Shown: positions 52,262 through 60,611 of the stretch, piece by piece
Numbering within the stretch: position 1 is the stretch's first letter
Layout of the letters: every line of letters starts with the position of its first letter
DNA from: an uncultured Anaerovibrio sp.
GTDB lineage: Bacteria; Bacillota; Negativicutes; Selenomonadales; Selenomonadaceae
Reading direction: 5' to 3'
DNA length: 64,000 nucleotides
Assembly (NCBI GenBank): GCA_934203205.1
Contig: CAKPYV010000001.1
Location: 1-64,000, forward strand
Made by a program: the position numbers and the translations under genes
Notes under the pieces: model-generated
The model's input: the letters and a program-made list of their open reading frames with translations, nothing else
What the model was told of the DNA's origin: nothing
Databases searched by the model: none

Positions 52262-52349
52262 AATGATGAAGAATTTGCTTATTTTCTTTTTTCGTAATTG
52301 CGACGGTGTGAAATTTTTTCTGTAAATTCAGATCTTCTATGATAATTGA

Positions 52350-52392
52350 TGCGGCTTAACAGCGGTTTCTGCAGTTAAGCCGTTGTCTTTTT
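52350..52392 (+). terminator. Terminator-like hairpin after the peptide locus
   Basis: GCGGCTTAAC pairs with GTTAAGCCG, with AGCGG/CTGC inside, followed by TTGTCTTTTT. It lies in the IS256 left end and would stop transcripts from the radical SAM genes. Confidence 0.7.
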
Positions 52393-52473
52393 AATACCAA
52401 AAATAAGCTAGTATGTCAAGAGCGCCCAGAAAATCTGGGTGTATATTTACTCTTGATATTCTATCTTTTGTTG

Positions 52474-53718
52474 CTATATCAGCATCCGATCAGGGTACAT
52501 GATTTCCAACTCGCCACGGACTTTTCCCCAGTTGCGGATCGGCATGATCCATTTTTTTGCAATCTCAAAAGTTCCCAGATATAGGGGGGTTATAAGTGCC
52601 TGAGAGCTCGGAAATATACTGCGTTGCTTGTTCAATCTACGATAGCAGGAATTCAATGATTCTATGGCATTTGTAATGTAAAATGCGGCACGAACCTCCT
52701 TGGAAAACTTGAAGATTGGGGATATTGCATCCCAGTTTTCGTGCTAGCGATTCATCGCACTTGGATATTGAGCAGACCATTTTTCTGTTACAGACTCTAA
52801 CTGCTTTCTGGCAGCTTCTTCATCTGCAGCGGTATAGATTATCTTTAAATCTTTTGCAAATGCTTTCATATCCTTGTTTGCAACATATTTAAGCGTGTTT
52901 CTCACCATATGTACAATACAATGCTGTTGCTCCGTTTTGGGAAATGCCGTAGAGATTGCATCCTTGATACCGGTCAAACCATCAGAGCAGAGAATGAGGA
53001 TGTCCTGAACTCCTCGATTTTTTAGGCTGTTTAATACAGACAGCCAGTATTTACTCCTTTCATTTTCACCAACGACAATGCTTAGGACTTCTTTCATGCC
53101 ATCTTGATTGATGCCAAGTACGACATATGCTGCAAGATTCCTGATTACACCATCATCTTGTACAGAAAAGTGTACCGCATCAATAAAAACGATAGGGTAC
53201 ACAGGGGACAAAGGACGATTCTGCCATTCCTCGATTCGAGGAAGTAGCTTATCTGTGATATCCGATACCATTCCTTCACTTACTTCAAAGCCATAAATAT
53301 CCTCTATGGTTTCTGAAATCTGTCGTGTAGTCATTCCCTTTGCATACATTGAGATAATCTTGTCATCGATCGAAGAAATGTCTTTTTGACGTTTTGGAAG
53401 CACCTGTGGACCAAATGAACTCTGACGCTCCTGAGGTACATCTACCTGAAATTCACCATATTTACTACGGACATTCTTGGATTTCGTACCATTACGGTAG
53501 TTAGGCTCACCAGATCTTTCATAACGGTCATAGCCGAGGTGATCATTCATTTCCGTTTCAAGCATATCTTGAATTGTTCCAGAAAGCAGATCTTTTAAAG
53601 CATCCTGAATATCTTCGGCAGAGTGGATATCGTACTCCTGAAGCAGCCCCTGAATAAGATTTCTTTTTCCCTCGGTCATTGGTTTTGGTTTGTAAATTTC
53701 TTTTTTCCTGTTTGCCAT
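52474..53718 (-). pseudogene. IS256-family (mutator) transposase with nonsense codon
   Basis: The N-terminal 324 residues (52,744-53,718) include RSKYGEFQVDVPQERQSSF, VFIDAVHFSV (first Asp), and LSDGLTGIK-like LILCSDGLTGIKDAI (second Asp). After SAMNR a TAG codon interrupts, and the same frame continues HENWDAISPIFKFSKEVRAAFYITNAIESLNSCYRRLNKQRSIF to 52,474, including the last acidic residue. One nonsense change separates it from a functional gene. Confidence 0.88.
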
Positions 53719-53803
53719 AGTAAAAGGCCTACTATGATTTTAATATTTTATCATAGAAGACCATTAAATTGTATAATTTACAGAAAATTTTTCACAGGCT
53801 CGC

Positions 53804-53935
53804 GATACTATGAAAAAATAGTTCTTTCCTTAAATACCGGAATGGATTCTTCTTATGATGGTATTAAATCCATCAATTTGATTGATTGGTTGATTTCAGA
53901 ATAAAAATAGTAATTTTTTAGCAAAACATCTCTGA
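53804..53935. other. Short relic after IS256
   Basis: A frame from about 53,806 reads YYEKIVLSLNTGMDSSYDGIKSINLIDWLISE before a TAA at 53,902. It looks like the C-terminus of some protein beheaded by IS256; no family recognised. Confidence 0.35.
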
Positions 53936-54012
53936 TATTGTATAAATAAAGTTATCACTTTGCTCTCAAGGAATTAATATTGATATGATATAGATAAAGT
54001 TTCCGTTGTAAA
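53936..54012. repeat. Two tandem type Y IS-end motifs
   Basis: TGATATTGTATAAATAAAGT with CTCTCAAGGAATTAATAT (53,936-53,983) is followed directly by TGATATGATATAGATAAAGT (53,984 onward), the opening of repeat copy B. No transposase is attached. Confidence 0.65.
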
Positions 54013-54870
54013 GAAAACACCAACATATATCATCTTTATGTAGTGACCACTTAAAGTTAGACCTAAAATCTAATCTTATGGAGGCACCACATTGTTTGAT
54101 GATATATGTTGGTGTTTTTATGTTATATAGATTGAAAGTTGTTATTTACATAGAGTTAGTAGAATTATCTTTTACTGGTCTATGTCTTTGGGCCTGCACA
54201 GCTCATAGCTAATGACTCCGGTGTTGATATGGAGCAGGCTGGGAAAAATACTTGTTATGTCTTCCTGTAGATATTTATACTTGTATCCGTATGGTAATAT
54301 AATATCCAGATAGTACTGACAAGTATCTTTGCATTCTGTGCAAGAATTAATTAATTCCTCATCTGCTACATAGGATAAAAAAATATCCATCGTTTTTCAC
54401 CTTGTCCCTATATTTATTTTCTAGAGTTATAAGAAGCGTTGGAAAGTGTAACCTAGCATAGAGTTATGGAATCACCTTACTTTACGTTGGTATTTTTGAG
54501 AGGTGGCTATTGCTTTTTTCAAATTTCCTTAGAATTGGATACTGAATGTTGCTTTAGTTAAACATATTATATATTAGTTTTATCAAGTTTACAAGCGGCA
54601 TGCTCATACACTGTGGTCTTGGTATATATGTGAATAAATATGCTGTGACAAGAGTCTATATATGGCGCATAAATGTGCTTTTACCGTGTATAAAGAATAA
54701 AAATGTTAATGTTGCTATAATTAAAAATTATAAAGTCCAGTAATAAAATACAAATATCCAATAAATAAATACAAAAATATTTTCAAAATTTTTTATTGTC
54801 AAATTCGAAGCTCTAATATGCGCTTTATGCAGAAATCCTGTATAAAGTCAGTAATAATGTGGGATGAGCG
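53984..54870. repeat. Long dispersed repeat, copy B
   Basis: Same order as 22,216-23,183: IS-end motif, inverted pair ACACCAACATATATCAT / ATGATATATGTTGGTGT (perfect here), small minus-strand gene, and AT-rich tail ending GTATAAAGTCAGTAATAATG. About 84 bases shorter, mainly because of an in-frame deletion in the small gene. The remaining gap 54,391-55,034 holds only this tail and more IS-end scraps. Confidence 0.8.
54172..54390 (-). CDS. Small unknown protein carried by the dispersed repeat (short form)
   Basis: 72 residues, identical to the C-terminal part of the protein at 22,404-22,706 but lacking 28 residues after the first two or three. The ribosome binding site AAGGTG and the stop context are retained. 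It contains the CTECKDTC cluster. No known family. That the deletion is a multiple of three supports selection on the frame, though chance is possible. Confidence 0.55.
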   Translation of the reverse strand: MDIFLSYVADEELINSCTECKDTCQYYLDIILPYGYKYKYLQEDITSIFPSLLHINTGVISYELCRPKDIDQ

Positions 54871-54903
54871 CATCAGTTGATATTATGGATTGGAGAAAAT
54901 AGG

Positions 54904-54995
54904 TTATTTATACAATATCTGAAATGATTTACTTTTTTAGACCTTGGGGTATAATAGAATCAAGGAATTAATATATACCTATGAGTGTAATCTGA
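54904..54995. repeat. Scattered type Y IS-end scraps
   Basis: TTATTTATACAATATCTGA (reverse orientation) at about 54,903 and ATCAAGGAATTAATATATAC at about 54,958 are pieces of the same IS end, rearranged. TATAAT at 54,952 could act as a promoter for the next gene. Confidence 0.55.
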
Positions 54996-55034
54996 TAAGT
55001 TATTTGATAGTGGAGAAAATACACGGTTGTTGTA

Positions 55035-55685
55035 GTGGGGGATTTCCAGCTAAATAATGATAGGAGCAAGGGTGTCTATATTGGTATGTGTAATGATCAT
55101 AATTTGACGAGAAAAACAGGGATGGAGCCTATATACGATGATAAAGGAAAACAAATATCTTCGGTTTTAGAATTTTGGCAATGGGCTTATTCTGATATTA
55201 TTGGCAATATTGAGCGAGGGCATTTTGCCGAATATTTAGTAGCTCGTGCCTTAGATGCAGCTAAAGATACAAGGGTAGAGTGGGATAAATATGATGTGTT
55301 GACCAATGATGATATATCTATAGAAGTGAAATCATCTGGTTATGTGCAGACATGGCAGCAGAAAGGCAAATCTAAGATATCGTTTTCCATACGTCCCACA
55401 AGAGCATTTAATTCAAAAGCTAATGCTTATGAAGAGGAAATAAAAAGACAGGCTCAGATTTATGTATTTTGTGTCCACAACTATGAGAAAAAGGATGAAA
55501 GAATTAACCCATTAGATATGAAACAGTGGGATTTTTATATTTTGCCTACCGAGAAATTGAATATGGAGGTAAAAGAACAGAAAACCATTTCTTTGCAGAA
55601 AATAATAAAGCTGGGAGCAGAAAAATGCAGTTATTCGGAATTATCAGGGAGTATTAATAAATTGAAATGTCTTTTTGATATATAA
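55035..55685 (+). CDS. Putative PD-(D/E)XK-type nuclease
   Basis: 216 residues. GNIERGHFAEYLVARALDAAKDTRVEWDKYDVLTNDDISIEVKSSGYVQTWQQ shows the pattern of restriction-endonuclease-like folds: a helix with Glu, then Asp, and the EVK triad residues, followed by a Gln-rich strand. Related orphan proteins are found in defence and mobile islands. GTG 55,035 is the start of the frame but has no strong ribosome binding site; a later start (for example ATG 55,086) is possible. No methyltransferase partner is adjacent. Confidence 0.65.
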   Translation: MGDFQLNNDRSKGVYIGMCNDHNLTRKTGMEPIYDDKGKQISSVLEFWQWAYSDIIGNIERGHFAEYLVARALDAAKDTRVEWDKYDVLTNDDISIEVKSSGYVQTWQQKGKSKISFSIRPTRAFNSKANAYEEEIKRQAQIYVFCVHNYEKKDERINPLDMKQWDFYILPTEKLNMEVKEQKTISLQKIIKLGAEKCSYSELSGSINKLKCLFDI

Positions 55686-55777
55686 CACGGAGTTCGATAT
55701 CTCAAAACTCTATAGTGATGAGACGGTTGAGAACAGATAAATATAAGTTATAGAATATGAAATAATTAGGAGAAAAT

Positions 55778-56275
55778 ATGAATACTAAAGGTGTAATTTA
55801 CATTCTTACTAATCCATCATTTCCAGACTACATGAAAATAGGCTATGCGGATAACATGGAAAATAGATTAAAGCAATTAAATCGCAGTGAGTGCATTCCT
55901 TTTGCATTTCGTGTATATGCCATATATGAAGTAAGTACAAGATTGTCAGACGTAAAGCTTCATAAAATTATTGATAAGTTAAATCCAGATTTGCGTTCTA
56001 TTGATGACTTTAATGGTCAAAAGAGAATTCGAGAATTTTATGCCATGAAGCCAGAAGAAGCCTATGCCATTTTGGAAGCAATGGCAGAAATTCATGCTTG
56101 CAAAGAAAATCTAAAATTAGTTGCTCCTAATGACATAGAAGTACAGGATGAACAGCTGGCACAGGAAATAGATACAGAGAGTCATGAAAGAGCAGAAAAC
56201 TTTTCTTTTAGTAAATGCCAGATTGTCATAGGAGAAGAAATAGAATATGCAAAGGACTATACCATCAAAGGCTAG
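55778..56275 (+). CDS. GIY-YIG domain protein, probably C-terminally truncated
   Basis: 165 residues. GVIYILTNPSFPDYMKIGYADNMENRLKQLN is a GIY-YIG nuclease domain (VIYIL ... KIGYA pair, Arg on the helix), and IREFYAMKPEEAYAIL follows. The end, RAENFSFSKCQIVIGEEIEYAKD, is the start of a DUF4357-like C-terminal domain that then breaks off at YTIKG, so the gene lost its tail. ATG follows AGGAG. Function likely DNA cleavage or repair in a mobile or defence setting. Confidence 0.75.
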   Translation: MNTKGVIYILTNPSFPDYMKIGYADNMENRLKQLNRSECIPFAFRVYAIYEVSTRLSDVKLHKIIDKLNPDLRSIDDFNGQKRIREFYAMKPEEAYAILEAMAEIHACKENLKLVAPNDIEVQDEQLAQEIDTESHERAENFSFSKCQIVIGEEIEYAKDYTIKG

Positions 56276-56437
56276 GTCATGGATGCAGTTCATGGACAAT
56301 CATTGCTGAGATTGCCATTTCAAAACATGGTACTAATATGCCACCTCTACATCTTCATTGTAGCTCTACTATAGCGGGAAGCATAGATAGTACTCCAAAA
56401 GATTAGATTTTGCACGAAAGAGAATGGGGGATATGCT
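56276..56437. other. Relic between GIY-YIG gene and 81-residue gene
   Basis: An open frame reads WTIIAEIAISKHGTNM, which weakly recalls the IS110 C-terminal motif (TIIAEIG...). Too short to be sure. No start codon or ribosome binding site. Confidence 0.25.
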
Positions 56438-56683
56438 ATGATAACCATTGCGTATATTAAAAAATTTCTTGAGGAAAATTCTAATGTTATATGTTTCACT
56501 TTTGATTATAAAGGGAAGCCTTGTGGTATAGACCCTTGGTCATACGGCAAGCAGCATTACAATGTTTGGTATGGTGAAGAAGATTTTGTCGCAGATAGCT
56601 GGGAGGCAGTACTGAAAGTAAAGCTGTTTGATGGGAAGACGCTACCGGAAATTGTCGATAAAATTACAGACTATGATAGCTGA
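56438..56683 (+). CDS. Conserved-looking hypothetical protein
   Basis: 81 residues with ATG after a GGGGG stretch. The sequence VICFTFDYKGKPCGIDPWSYGKQHYNVWYGEED and VKLFDGKTLPEI resembles a small hypothetical family common in Firmicutes, so I think it is real. No domain of known function, no signal or membrane segment. Confidence 0.6.
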   Translation: MITIAYIKKFLEENSNVICFTFDYKGKPCGIDPWSYGKQHYNVWYGEEDFVADSWEAVLKVKLFDGKTLPEIVDKITDYDS

Positions 56684-56750
56684 AGATGAAAAAATTGAAA
56701 TACAAAAAAGAGCAACCATAGCCCCCAAAAAAATACGGGGCGGAGGTTCC

Positions 56751-56860
56751 ATGGTTACTCCTTACTATTATTATACTACAAGGAAAGCTATTTGTACGAT
56801 AAATTTGATGAGGTTTACACTGGATATCGAGTTTTAAGGTTATTGAAAGGATGTTGAACT
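56751..56860 (+). pseudogene. Possible small gene broken by a frameshift
   Basis: ATG at 56,751 after CGGAGG reads MVTPYYYY and then diverges. In the next frame KESYLYDKFDEVYTGYRVLRLLKGC runs to TGA at about 56,858, giving a protein-like whole of about 37 residues if one base is corrected. It directly precedes the GTG gene at 56,861. Speculative. Confidence 0.35.
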
Positions 56861-57025
56861 GTGAGAATAGTATATTCAGATGAGTTGAAAAGGATGTTCG
56901 ATGCTGTAGAGCCTTGGCTTGTTGGTAAAGGAATATCCCCTGATGCGCCTGATGACATAAAGGAACTTTACAAAAAAATGAAAGCTCAAGCAAATCGGGA
57001 ATATGAGGCTGCTTGCCCTGATTAA
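56861..57025 (+). CDS. Small hypothetical protein, 54 residues
   Basis: GTG start preceded by GAAAGG. The product MRIVYSDELKRMFDAVEPWL, then a Pro/Asp-rich turn (ISPDAPDDI) and a basic helix (KELYKKMKAQANREYEAA), looks like a compact helical protein. No family recognised. It ends 16 bases before a terminator, which supports it as the last gene of a unit. Confidence 0.5.
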   Translation: MRIVYSDELKRMFDAVEPWLVGKGISPDAPDDIKELYKKMKAQANREYEAACPD

Positions 57026-57041
57026 AAATGAAAGTTAATGG

Positions 57042-57070
57042 AAGCACTTTGCGAAAGCAGGGTGCTTTTT
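57042..57070 (+). terminator. Terminator before the IS-end scrap
   Basis: AAGCAC..GC pairs with GC..GTGCTT around GAAA, followed by TTTTT. Confidence 0.75.
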
Positions 57071-57071
57071 G

Positions 57072-57107
57072 ATATTGTATAAATAAAGTTGTCATCTTGC
57101 TCTCAAT
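57072..57107. repeat. Solo type Y IS end at the right border of the island
   Basis: TGATATTGTATAAATAAAGT followed by TTGCTCTCAA, then directly the ATGCTATTTCC that opens the amylase promoter repeat. It marks the right edge of the IS-rich region. Confidence 0.7.
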
Positions 57108-57189
57108 GCTATTTCCAAATTTGTATTGTAAGAATATTTTGATAAAATAAAATTTTATGGCTAGCGTAATTGGTTGAAATAGTGTATAA
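57108..57189 (+). repeat. Promoter-region repeat, copy upstream of the amylase
   Basis: About 80 bases similar to 60,147-60,234 upstream of gatC. Both contain AAGAATATTTTG, then TATGGCTAGCGT, ATTGGTT, and AGTGTATAAT (-10 box). The shared TATAAT lies at 57,182-57,187. The two promoters probably descend from one. Confidence 0.7.
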
Positions 57190-57256
57190 TTGCAAATGTC
57201 ATATAAAAATGACAAAAAAGGGAAGAGAGAAAAGAGAAAAGGGAGAGGAGATCAAT

Positions 57257-60028
57257 ATGGGAAGTAAAAAAATCTTGAAACATTCAATAGGGGCAGCATT
57301 GACATTGACACTGCTGGCAGCACCATCAGCCTTGATTGCAGGGCCAACAGCTTTTGACAGCGTTGCCATGGTGAGGGTAGTCGAGGCTGCCGAAAACAGT
57401 GCTGACAGGAGCTTTGTGGTCACTGGCACAGTCCAGACTCGTGCTGGCGCTGCAAAGGATTGGGATCCTGCCGACAAGACCACCGAGATGAAGGATATAG
57501 GGCATGGTTTCTATGCCTATACGGTGGATTTGCCTGCCGGACCATATTTTTACAAGATTTCCGTCAATGGCAGCTGGGCAGAGAATTATGGACTGAACGG
57601 CAATTTTGACGGCGCAAATGTACAGCTGACCTTGGACAATCCAGAGCGGGTTACGATCTACTACAATGACATTACCCACAAGATCAGCGACAGCCATAGC
57701 TACAAGATGCTGTCAGATGAAGAGTTGCCTGTATTGGGTGGTGATTTTGCCACCGTGGAGGGTGACAAAATCATGCGTGATATGCTTATGGACGAATTTT
57801 ACCAGACAAGCCTTGATGTGAAGGCTGGCACTTATACAGCAGAAATCAAGCAAAAAGGCAAGAAAACAATCAAGCAGCAGGTAACTGTCCGCCAGGACGG
57901 CAAAGTCAGCTTCTATTATGATTTTGCTGCCAAGAAGCTCATCGTGGACGATGGCAGCATTCATCGGGACAAAGTAGTCCATGATACTTGGGATACGGCT
58001 TATCGTGCTCCGTTCCAGCCACCAAAGGTTGGGGAGGCTGTGAAACTGTCCCTGCGCACCCAGGCAGGGGAAGTGCAGAAAGCCCAGCTGATTATGAACA
58101 AGGCTGAGATTACTGCCAATGGCGGCGACGAGTACAACCCTGACTATGCCGCAGGCAAGCCTGCAATCTATGATATGAAAAAGATTGCCACTCAGGACGG
58201 CAGCGATATTTGGTCCACCAGCATCGTGCTGGATGAAAACGGAATGTACGGCTATACTTTCCTGTTGAATGATATGCTGCAATATGGTGATGACGCTCGC
58301 CCAGGCAACACAGGCGCAATTGTCTTGCGGGGGGCAAAGCCTTTCCAGCTGACGGTCAGCACGGAGGATTATCACACTCCTGACTGGGCAAAAGAAGCTA
58401 TTGCCTATCAGATTTTCCCAGACCGTTTCTATAATGGTGACAAGTCAAACGACAATGCCAGAACTACGGCAAGAGGTTATCAGCCTATACAGCATCGCAG
58501 CTGGGACGAATTGCCAGCCAACCACAGCAAGACTCCTGAAAAGGACGGGGACACTCAGGATTGCAATGATTTCTTTGGCGGCGACCTGGCAGGCATTACG
58601 GCAAAGCTTGACTACCTGAAAGAGCTTGGAGTTACTGCTATTTATGTAAACCCTATGATGAGCGGCTGCTCCAATCATCGCTATGATACTGTTGATTATA
58701 GCAGCATAGATCCATTGTTGGGCCACATGGAGGACTTCAAAAAATTGGTCGCTGAAATGGACAAGCGCGGGATGCATTTGATCATGGACGGCGTGTTTAA
58801 CCATGTAGGTGATGATTCAATTTACTTTGACCGCTATGGCAAGTACAAGTGGGTAGGGGCATATGAATTTTGGTCAAGGGTTTATGACTTGATGAATGAC
58901 AAGGGTATGGACGAGGCTGCTGCCAAGGAAGAGGCAAAGAAGCAGCTGACTGCCGAGGGGCAGGTATTTAGCCCTTATCATTGGGAAAATTGGTTTGAAA
59001 TTAAGAACCAAAAGACCAAGGACGAAATGGGTGAAAAGTACGCTTATCATGATTGGCAAGGATATTCCAGCCTAGTGCCTTTCAGCGACAAGGATTTTCT
59101 GGACGGCAAGTCAAGCCTCAGCGACTATCTTCTGTATGGCAACAATGCGGTAATTACCAAGTGGTTCCAGGATGGCTTGTCCAGCTGGAGGCTTGATGTG
59201 GCAAAAGAGATTCCAGCTGAGTTCTGGAAGAATGTTCGCCAAGAAGTAAAGAAGCTGAAAACTACCAAGGGAGAGGAGCCTATGCTCCTGGGAGAGATTT
59301 GGCAGGATGGCACTCAGTTCTTGACTGGCGACCAGTTTGATTCTGTCATGAATTACAAGCTTTCCTTTGCCGTAGGTGATTTGTTCTTGAACCGTGGCGA
59401 TGCCAAGGCGGCTGATGATGAGCTGAAGATTCTTCAGCAAAATTATCCTCGCGAGGCACTTTATGACTTGATGAATATTGTAGATTCCCATGATACAATT
59501 CGTGCCATTTACAAGTTTGGTGGTGGTCAGGAGTCCGTACCGCAGGCTTCACTGACGGACTTTGATTATGAGCTAGGCAAGGCTCGCCTGAAGTTATCCG
59601 CAGCATTCATTTTGGGGTATCCAGGCATGCCAACCTTCTTCTATGGCGATGAGGCAGGCGTATATGGCAGTGCTGATCCAGACTGTCGCCGTACTTATCC
59701 ATGGGGCAAGGAAGACAAGGACTTGATTGCTTATTATAAGCAGGTTATGGGGGTACGCAATGCCCACAAGCAGCTCTTTGCCCATGGAGATGTAAATACC
59801 TTGAAGGCAGAGGGGGACATCTTTGCTTATGCACGTACCAAGGGTGACGAGGCTGCAATAGTGGCATTGAATCGAGGAAAAGCACAGCAGGTTGTGATTC
59901 CAGCAGCCCAGTTTGAGGGAGCAGTATTTGTCGATGCCTTGGATGACAGCTTCCAGGCAACTGTAACCAACGGCAAGCTGATTGTAGACCTTGGCGAAAA
60001 CCAGGCCCGCATGATGATAAAAAAATAA
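57257..60028 (+). CDS. Secreted alpha-amylase family (GH13) enzyme, neopullulanase-like
   Basis: 923 residues. A signal peptide (KILKHSIGAALTLTLLAAPSALIAG) is followed by a pullulanase-type N-terminal carbohydrate-binding-like domain (about 50-155), further beta-domains, and the GH13 barrel from about 400 (AIAYQIFPDRFYNGD). The catalytic residues are D647 (WRLDVAKE), E680 (LLGEIWQDG) and D746 (VDSHDTIR), with MDGVFNHVG earlier. A C-terminal beta-domain ends the protein. It should degrade starch or pullulan outside the cytoplasm. ATG at 57,257 follows GGGAGAGGAG; the frame is open further upstream but that part is Lys/Arg-rich and unlikely. Confidence 0.93.
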   Translation: MGSKKILKHSIGAALTLTLLAAPSALIAGPTAFDSVAMVRVVEAAENSADRSFVVTGTVQTRAGAAKDWDPADKTTEMKDIGHGFYAYTVDLPAGPYFYKISVNGSWAENYGLNGNFDGANVQLTLDNPERVTIYYNDITHKISDSHSYKMLSDEELPVLGGDFATVEGDKIMRDMLMDEFYQTSLDVKAGTYTAEIKQKGKKTIKQQVTVRQDGKVSFYYDFAAKKLIVDDGSIHRDKVVHDTWDTAYRAPFQPPKVGEAVKLSLRTQAGEVQKAQLIMNKAEITANGGDEYNPDYAAGKPAIYDMKKIATQDGSDIWSTSIVLDENGMYGYTFLLNDMLQYGDDARPGNTGAIVLRGAKPFQLTVSTEDYHTPDWAKEAIAYQIFPDRFYNGDKSNDNARTTARGYQPIQHRSWDELPANHSKTPEKDGDTQDCNDFFGGDLAGITAKLDYLKELGVTAIYVNPMMSGCSNHRYDTVDYSSIDPLLGHMEDFKKLVAEMDKRGMHLIMDGVFNHVGDDSIYFDRYGKYKWVGAYEFWSRVYDLMNDKGMDEAAAKEEAKKQLTAEGQVFSPYHWENWFEIKNQKTKDEMGEKYAYHDWQGYSSLVPFSDKDFLDGKSSLSDYLLYGNNAVITKWFQDGLSSWRLDVAKEIPAEFWKNVRQEVKKLKTTKGEEPMLLGEIWQDGTQFLTGDQFDSVMNYKLSFAVGDLFLNRGDAKAADDELKILQQNYPREALYDLMNIVDSHDTIRAIYKFGGGQESVPQASLTDFDYELGKARLKLSAAFILGYPGMPTFFYGDEAGVYGSADPDCRRTYPWGKEDKDLIAYYKQVMGVRNAHKQLFAHGDVNTLKAEGDIFAYARTKGDEAAIVALNRGKAQQVVIPAAQFEGAVFVDALDDSFQATVTNGKLIVDLGENQARMMIKK

Positions 60029-60069
60029 TTTTTTACTGTATAAGAAAACCAGTCTTATAATAAATATTT

Positions 60070-60111
60070 GGGGTAGAAAAGACATTTAAACCTTTTCTAC
60101 CCCAATTTTTT
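60070..60111 (+). terminator. Terminator after the amylase gene
   Basis: GGGGTAGAAAAG pairs perfectly with CTTTTCTACCCC (12 bp) and is followed by AATTTTTTG. Confidence 0.93.
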
Positions 60112-60146
60112 GCAAAAAAGTAGGCATGATTACCTTTAGAAGAAAT

Positions 60147-60234
60147 GGTAATTCCAGATTTATACTGCAAGAATATTTTGGTTAAACTCTGTTCTATGGC
60201 TAGCGTGATTGGTTAAGATAGTGTATAATATTAA
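60147..60234 (+). repeat. Promoter-region repeat, copy upstream of gatC
   Basis: Counterpart of 57,108-57,189 (see there), with TATAAT at 60,223-60,229. It probably promotes gatCAB. About 70 bases separate it from the gatC start. Confidence 0.65.
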
Positions 60235-60305
60235 GGTGTTTTATTAAAGATGGTGTATTGTGCCCTTTGATATCAACAAGATTCGTGATTTGGATGGTGA
60301 GAAAA

Positions 60306-60596
60306 GTGAAAGTTACCAAAAAAGATATGGAAAATGTAGCAGTATTGTCTCGTTTGTCAATACCTGCTGACAAGGAGGAACTTTATACCCAGCAGCTTAG
60401 TGATGTGCTGGAGTATGTAGATAATCTCAGCGCTGTTCCTACTGATGATATTCAGCCAATGGCTCATGTATTGCCTGTAAGCAATGTATTCCGTGAGGAT
60501 GTAGTCAAGGAATCCCTTAGCCGGGAGCTGGCTTTGTCCAATGCTCCTTTGAAGGATGATGGCTATTTCCGTGTGCCAAAGGTTTTGGAAGATTAA
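60306..60596 (+). CDS. gatC: Asp/Glu-tRNA(Asn/Gln) amidotransferase subunit C
   Basis: 96 residues. KVTKKDMENVAVLSRLSIPADKEELYTQQLSDVLEYVDNL is a classical GatC, which holds GatA and GatB together. GTG at 60,306 has GGTGAG four bases upstream and gives the usual length; ATG at 60,294 adds four residues, and earlier in-frame starts are unlikely. It is followed after 15 bases by gatA. Confidence 0.93.
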   Translation: MKVTKKDMENVAVLSRLSIPADKEELYTQQLSDVLEYVDNLSAVPTDDIQPMAHVLPVSNVFREDVVKESLSRELALSNAPLKDDGYFRVPKVLED

Positions 60597-60611
60597 TTAG
60601 GAGGGACAACT

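Larger units (their letters stand above)
52306..53803 (-). mobile_element. IS256-family element, inactivated
   Basis: Matching ends GTGAAATTTTTTCTGTAAAT (left) and, on the minus strand at the right, GTGAAAAATTTTCTGTAAAT, both followed by TCTTCTATGATAA, serve as inverted repeats. One transposase gene is present with a premature stop. It begins 45 bases after the second radical SAM gene and so bounds the peptide locus. Confidence 0.8.

Noticed and set aside
52263..52325. Second small peptide ORF (MMKNLLIFFF...) after the radical SAM/SPASM gene
   Set aside because: No Shine-Dalgarno, and it runs into the IS256 inverted repeat; no cysteine-rich core.
16969..57107. Prophage
   Set aside because: No capsid, terminase, portal, tail or lysis genes are recognisable; the region is transposon- and recombinase-driven.
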